From positions 1 through 57,559 of the forward strand of contig MU859276.1 in the NCBI GenBank assembly GCA_033297205.1: DNA of 57,559 bases, written 5' to 3'. Under the pieces are notes generated by a model that saw only the letters and a program-made list of their open reading frames with translations, did not search any database and had not been told where the DNA came from. Shown piece by piece: positions 55,424 to 57,559 of the stretch (its first letter is position 1; the number at the start of each line of letters is the position of its first letter). The position numbers and the translations under genes are program-made. Origin of the DNA: Pseudoneurospora amorphoporcata. Lineage: Eukaryota > Ascomycota > Sordariomycetes > Sordariales > Sordariaceae.

Positions 55424-55819
55424 ATCCCCTTCCTACTCCCTTCCTATAAGAACTAAAGGAATGATGGCTAACTATAGGAAACCAAACGCAATAAGCGTTC
55501 TAGAACCTCCAAAGTTATTTCCAGGATCCCATTCGTGCTCTAAGCACTCCCAACCAACTGCTTGCTTTATAGGAAAAACTAGACGAAAATAGCAATCGAT
55601 GTATGAAATTATAAACAAATCTCCTTGGGAAAGTCCTATTTGTCACCCTACACCTTGTCTCTCACGCGTGCGCTGGTGCTCTCCAGCCGGCCGAGCTAAA
55701 GCACCAGATCTTAGACTACGCAGCTTCCGCGCTGAGCCCTCAGCTCCGTGACGTCCGGTTCTATCCATCTGTGAAGACGCTCCCCTCTAAGCTTTAAAGA
55801 AGAAGGATCTTTACTTAAG
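55424..55819. other. remainder of the element F leader
   Basis: No gene visible. This stretch is less AT-rich than its surroundings and ends in an AGAAGAAGGATC tract before the right LTR. Confidence 0.4.
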
Positions 55820-56000
55820 TATCACAACACGTAGATCTTGAATGGTAGTCACGAATAATCTAACGTAATTGATAAATAAGTAAAGATAAAGAAAGAAGAG
55901 GAAGCTAGTTATATAAGATGAAGGCGATAGTCTTATATGATATAAGAGAAAGACTAGAAGTAACTATATAATTTAGTACATGTTTGGCTAAGCTGTGACA
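55820..56000 (-). repeat. 5' LTR of element F
   Basis: It begins TATCACAACACGTAGATC (decayed TGTCACA) and ends GCTAAGCTGTGACA, 181 bp, paired with 53332-53512. Confidence 0.85.
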
Positions 56001-56029
56001 AGGATATAAGGAATAACTGTAGTTTTATT

Positions 56030-56294
56030 TGTGATAGCCTAATTAAATGTACTATGCCCTACTTTATATTGGGAGCGACGAGCTGGAAGGTATTGTATGG
56101 AGGATACAATTAATGTGATTGGTTGTAGATTAAATAAGGAAGAGTAAGTCCCGTAGTAGACCTAGCCTTGGTAGCATATCTCCTATCGTCAGCTGCGTGT
56201 ACAACTCTTTCCTTTGTTTTACTCTTTAGTTATAAATTCTATATTGAACGTCAACAACGCTGCAGCTCTGTCTTTCTCGTTATGTGCTATCACA
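56030..56294 (+). repeat. solo LTR related to LTR-C, TSD TTATT
   Basis: It begins TGTGATAGCC and ends GTGCTATCACA, 265 bp. The second half (GATTGGTTGTAGATTAAATAAGG onward in part, and TGAACGTCAACAACGCTGCA) is nearly identical to the LTRs of element C; the first half is divergent. Flanks TTATT (56025-56029) and TTATT (56295-56299) are identical. Confidence 0.88.
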
Positions 56295-56778
56295 TTATTA
56301 AGGCTAAAAAAGCTGTTAGAATTGTAATAAATAATAGCGTTCTTACTGCGCAATTATATTAATATTAGGCTAAAATATTAATATTCTCCTAACGTACTAA
56401 TATTAATAAAGTAGTTAATATTCGTCGTATAATATTAATTTCTATAAATAATTAACGTCCTATATAAAATATTACTCTAGAAATATACCATTGTTAGGCC
56501 GAAGATACTATATCTTATTTAATACTTAAAGATAGTAAGTATAGAAATTAGTACTTTACTAAATTTTATTTTTATTCTACTAATAAAATTAGAGCAACTC
56601 TACTCGTACTGTCAGAAAACTCTACTCGGACTGTGATCTACTTTTTTCTCCTATACATAACCTTAACCCTACTGTCCCCTCCCTGTTAGTACCAATCTCG
56701 CTCGTACCGCGCCCGCCAAGCCCCTAAATTACAGCCTATTACACATTCTAACCCCTACACAGCATACGTATCACTAAC

Positions 56779-57010
56779 AGCCATGACAGTTACTAACAGC
56801 TAATAATCACTAACAGCCATGACAATTGCTGACAGTCGTAACAATCGCTGACAGCCGTGACAATCGCTGACAGCTGACAATCGCTGACAGCTGTGACAAT
56901 CGCTAACAGCTGTGACAATCGCTGATAGCCATGACAATCGCTAACAGCTGACAATCGCTGACAGCCGTAACAATCGTTGATAGCTATGACAGTCATTAAC
57001 AATCGCTGGC
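56779..57010. repeat. minisatellite, unit about 20 bp (GACAATCGCTGACAGCYGT)
   Basis: About eleven imperfect units of ACAATCGCTGACAGCCGTG, with some shortened to CTGACAATCGCTGACAG. Differences between units are mostly C/T and G/A. It lies inside TIR element 5. The minus-strand open frame over it is a by-product. Confidence 0.88.
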
Positions 57011-57020
57011 AATTGACAGC

Positions 57021-57092
57021 AATTGAGTGCGATTGAAATAGTCGCTCAATTGAGTGCGATTGAGATAGTTGCTTAATTGAGTGCGATTGAAC
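57021..57092. repeat. minisatellite, unit about 30 bp (AATTGAGTGCGATTGA...)
   Basis: Three imperfect units with AATTGAGTGCGATTGA followed by ATAGTYGCTYA. It resembles the CGATTGAGCT repeat inside TIR element 2 (50258-50281). Confidence 0.75.
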
Positions 57093-57341
57093 AATGTACG
57101 ACCGTGTTGTGCGACCGTGCCGCTAAGTACCCTATAAAGTGCGATATGGGAGTGCATATTTGATTTAGGTACTACGGTCTGATGTTACGCATGAAAGAAT
57201 AGTAATGCTTAGATTTCTGAATAAAACTTTCGAAAGAATATATGTAACATCTGTAGCCGCGCGAGGGTTAGGGATATATGTGAGAGAAAAAGTGGATTAC
57301 GGTGCGAGTAGAGTTTTCTAATAGTGCGAGTAGAGTTTCTC

Positions 57342-57559
57342 AAAAAGATATTTAAGATTGAATATTTAAATACAAAATTAATACTAATAAATAAATTGTT
57401 AATGTGTGGCTAGTACTGTGCCTTGTAACTGCCCTGTACTACTCAGTAGTATAGTAGGCTGGTTACTGGGGAACTTAGTCTCTACAGAATGTGTTAGAAT
57501 AACAGGGCTTGGCCATTGCGTTCTCAGCCTCGCCACCGTTCTTGGCTTCGCCACCATAT
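57342..57559. other. right edge of window
   Basis: AT-rich to 57390, then more balanced text. No gene visible. Confidence 0.4.

Larger units (their letters stand above)
53332..56000 (-). mobile_element. Element F: gag-only LTR retrotransposon in minus orientation
   Basis: Two 181-bp LTRs (53332-53512 and 55820-56000; ends TGTCACAGCACG...GCTGAGTTGTGACA) bound about 2.3 kb. A minus-strand purine tract (AGAGGAGGGGTAGA) abuts the left LTR, fixing the orientation. Only a gag-like frame is present; protease, RT and integrase are missing, so it is non-autonomous. The outer 5-bp flanks (CTTCT and AGGAT) do not match, unlike most elements here. Confidence 0.75.
56592..57341. mobile_element. TIR element 5 (about 750 bp), divergent member
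   Basis: It begins GAGCAACTCTACTCGTACTG and ends GTGCGAGTAGAGTTTCTC. The core CTCTACTCG(C/T/G)AC appears twice in each TIR, as in elements 1-4. The 8-bp flanks TAAAATTA and AAAAAGAT do not match clearly, so the target duplication is lost or the ends are slightly off. The interior holds two minisatellites (56779-57010 and 57021-57092) and the CCTATACATAACC sub-terminal motif. Confidence 0.72.

Noticed and set aside
56793..57002. 69-codon minus frame rich in Cys/Tyr/Asp
   Set aside because: It is a direct product of the 20-bp minisatellite.

Overview
The window comes from a filamentous ascomycete, most likely a Sordariomycete. The evidence is short GT-AG introns with CTAAC-like branch sites, fungal-type orthologues (TAF5, VPS5, MED11, a vacuolar-membrane M28 protease, mitochondrial bL31m) and heavy C-to-T / G-to-A decay of repeats. 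That decay falls mostly at CpA/TpG and turns Gln and Trp codons into stops, which is the signature of repeat-induced point mutation (RIP). The genus cannot be named from the sequence alone. All gene calls are read by eye from reading frames, splice sites and remembered family features; no search was run.

Positions 1-25239 are one block of nested LTR retrotransposons, all RIP-damaged. Four families can be separated by their ends: LTR-A (ends TGTGACA), LTR-B (TGTTACGAAC...GTTCGTCACA), LTR-C (TGTCAT...TATCACA) and element E, known mainly from a long antisense gag. Most junctions carry a 5-bp target duplication, so the order of insertion can be read. Element D (a chromovirus with LTR-B ends) holds element A1, which holds a solo LTR-A. 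Element A2 holds full-length element C, which itself holds two solo LTR-B copies and one solo LTR-A. The right LTR of A2 holds an LTR-B, which holds another LTR-A. Element D also carries an antisense Cys-cluster/coiled-coil reading frame between pol and its 3' LTR.

Positions about 25240-48120 are a GC-richer gene island. In order it holds: an orphan GH3 C-terminal plus GNAT protein (+), an M28-family vacuolar membrane protease (+), a six-cysteine secreted protein (+), MED11 (-), TAF5 (+, divergent from MED11), VPS5 (+) and mitochondrial bL31m/MRPL36 (-, convergent with VPS5). These are unrelated housekeeping genes (transcription, retromer sorting, mitochondrial translation), not a pathway cluster. 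The first 3.5 kb of the island (25240-28738) holds no convincing gene.

Positions about 48120-57559 are AT-rich and repeat-laden. They hold a cluster of terminal-inverted-repeat elements with 8-bp target duplications and an unusual bipartite TIR (each TIR has the same core motif twice), a gag-only LTR element (F), a solo LTR related to LTR-C and several minisatellites. The TIR family and the antisense ORF of element D are the two signals most worth following up.
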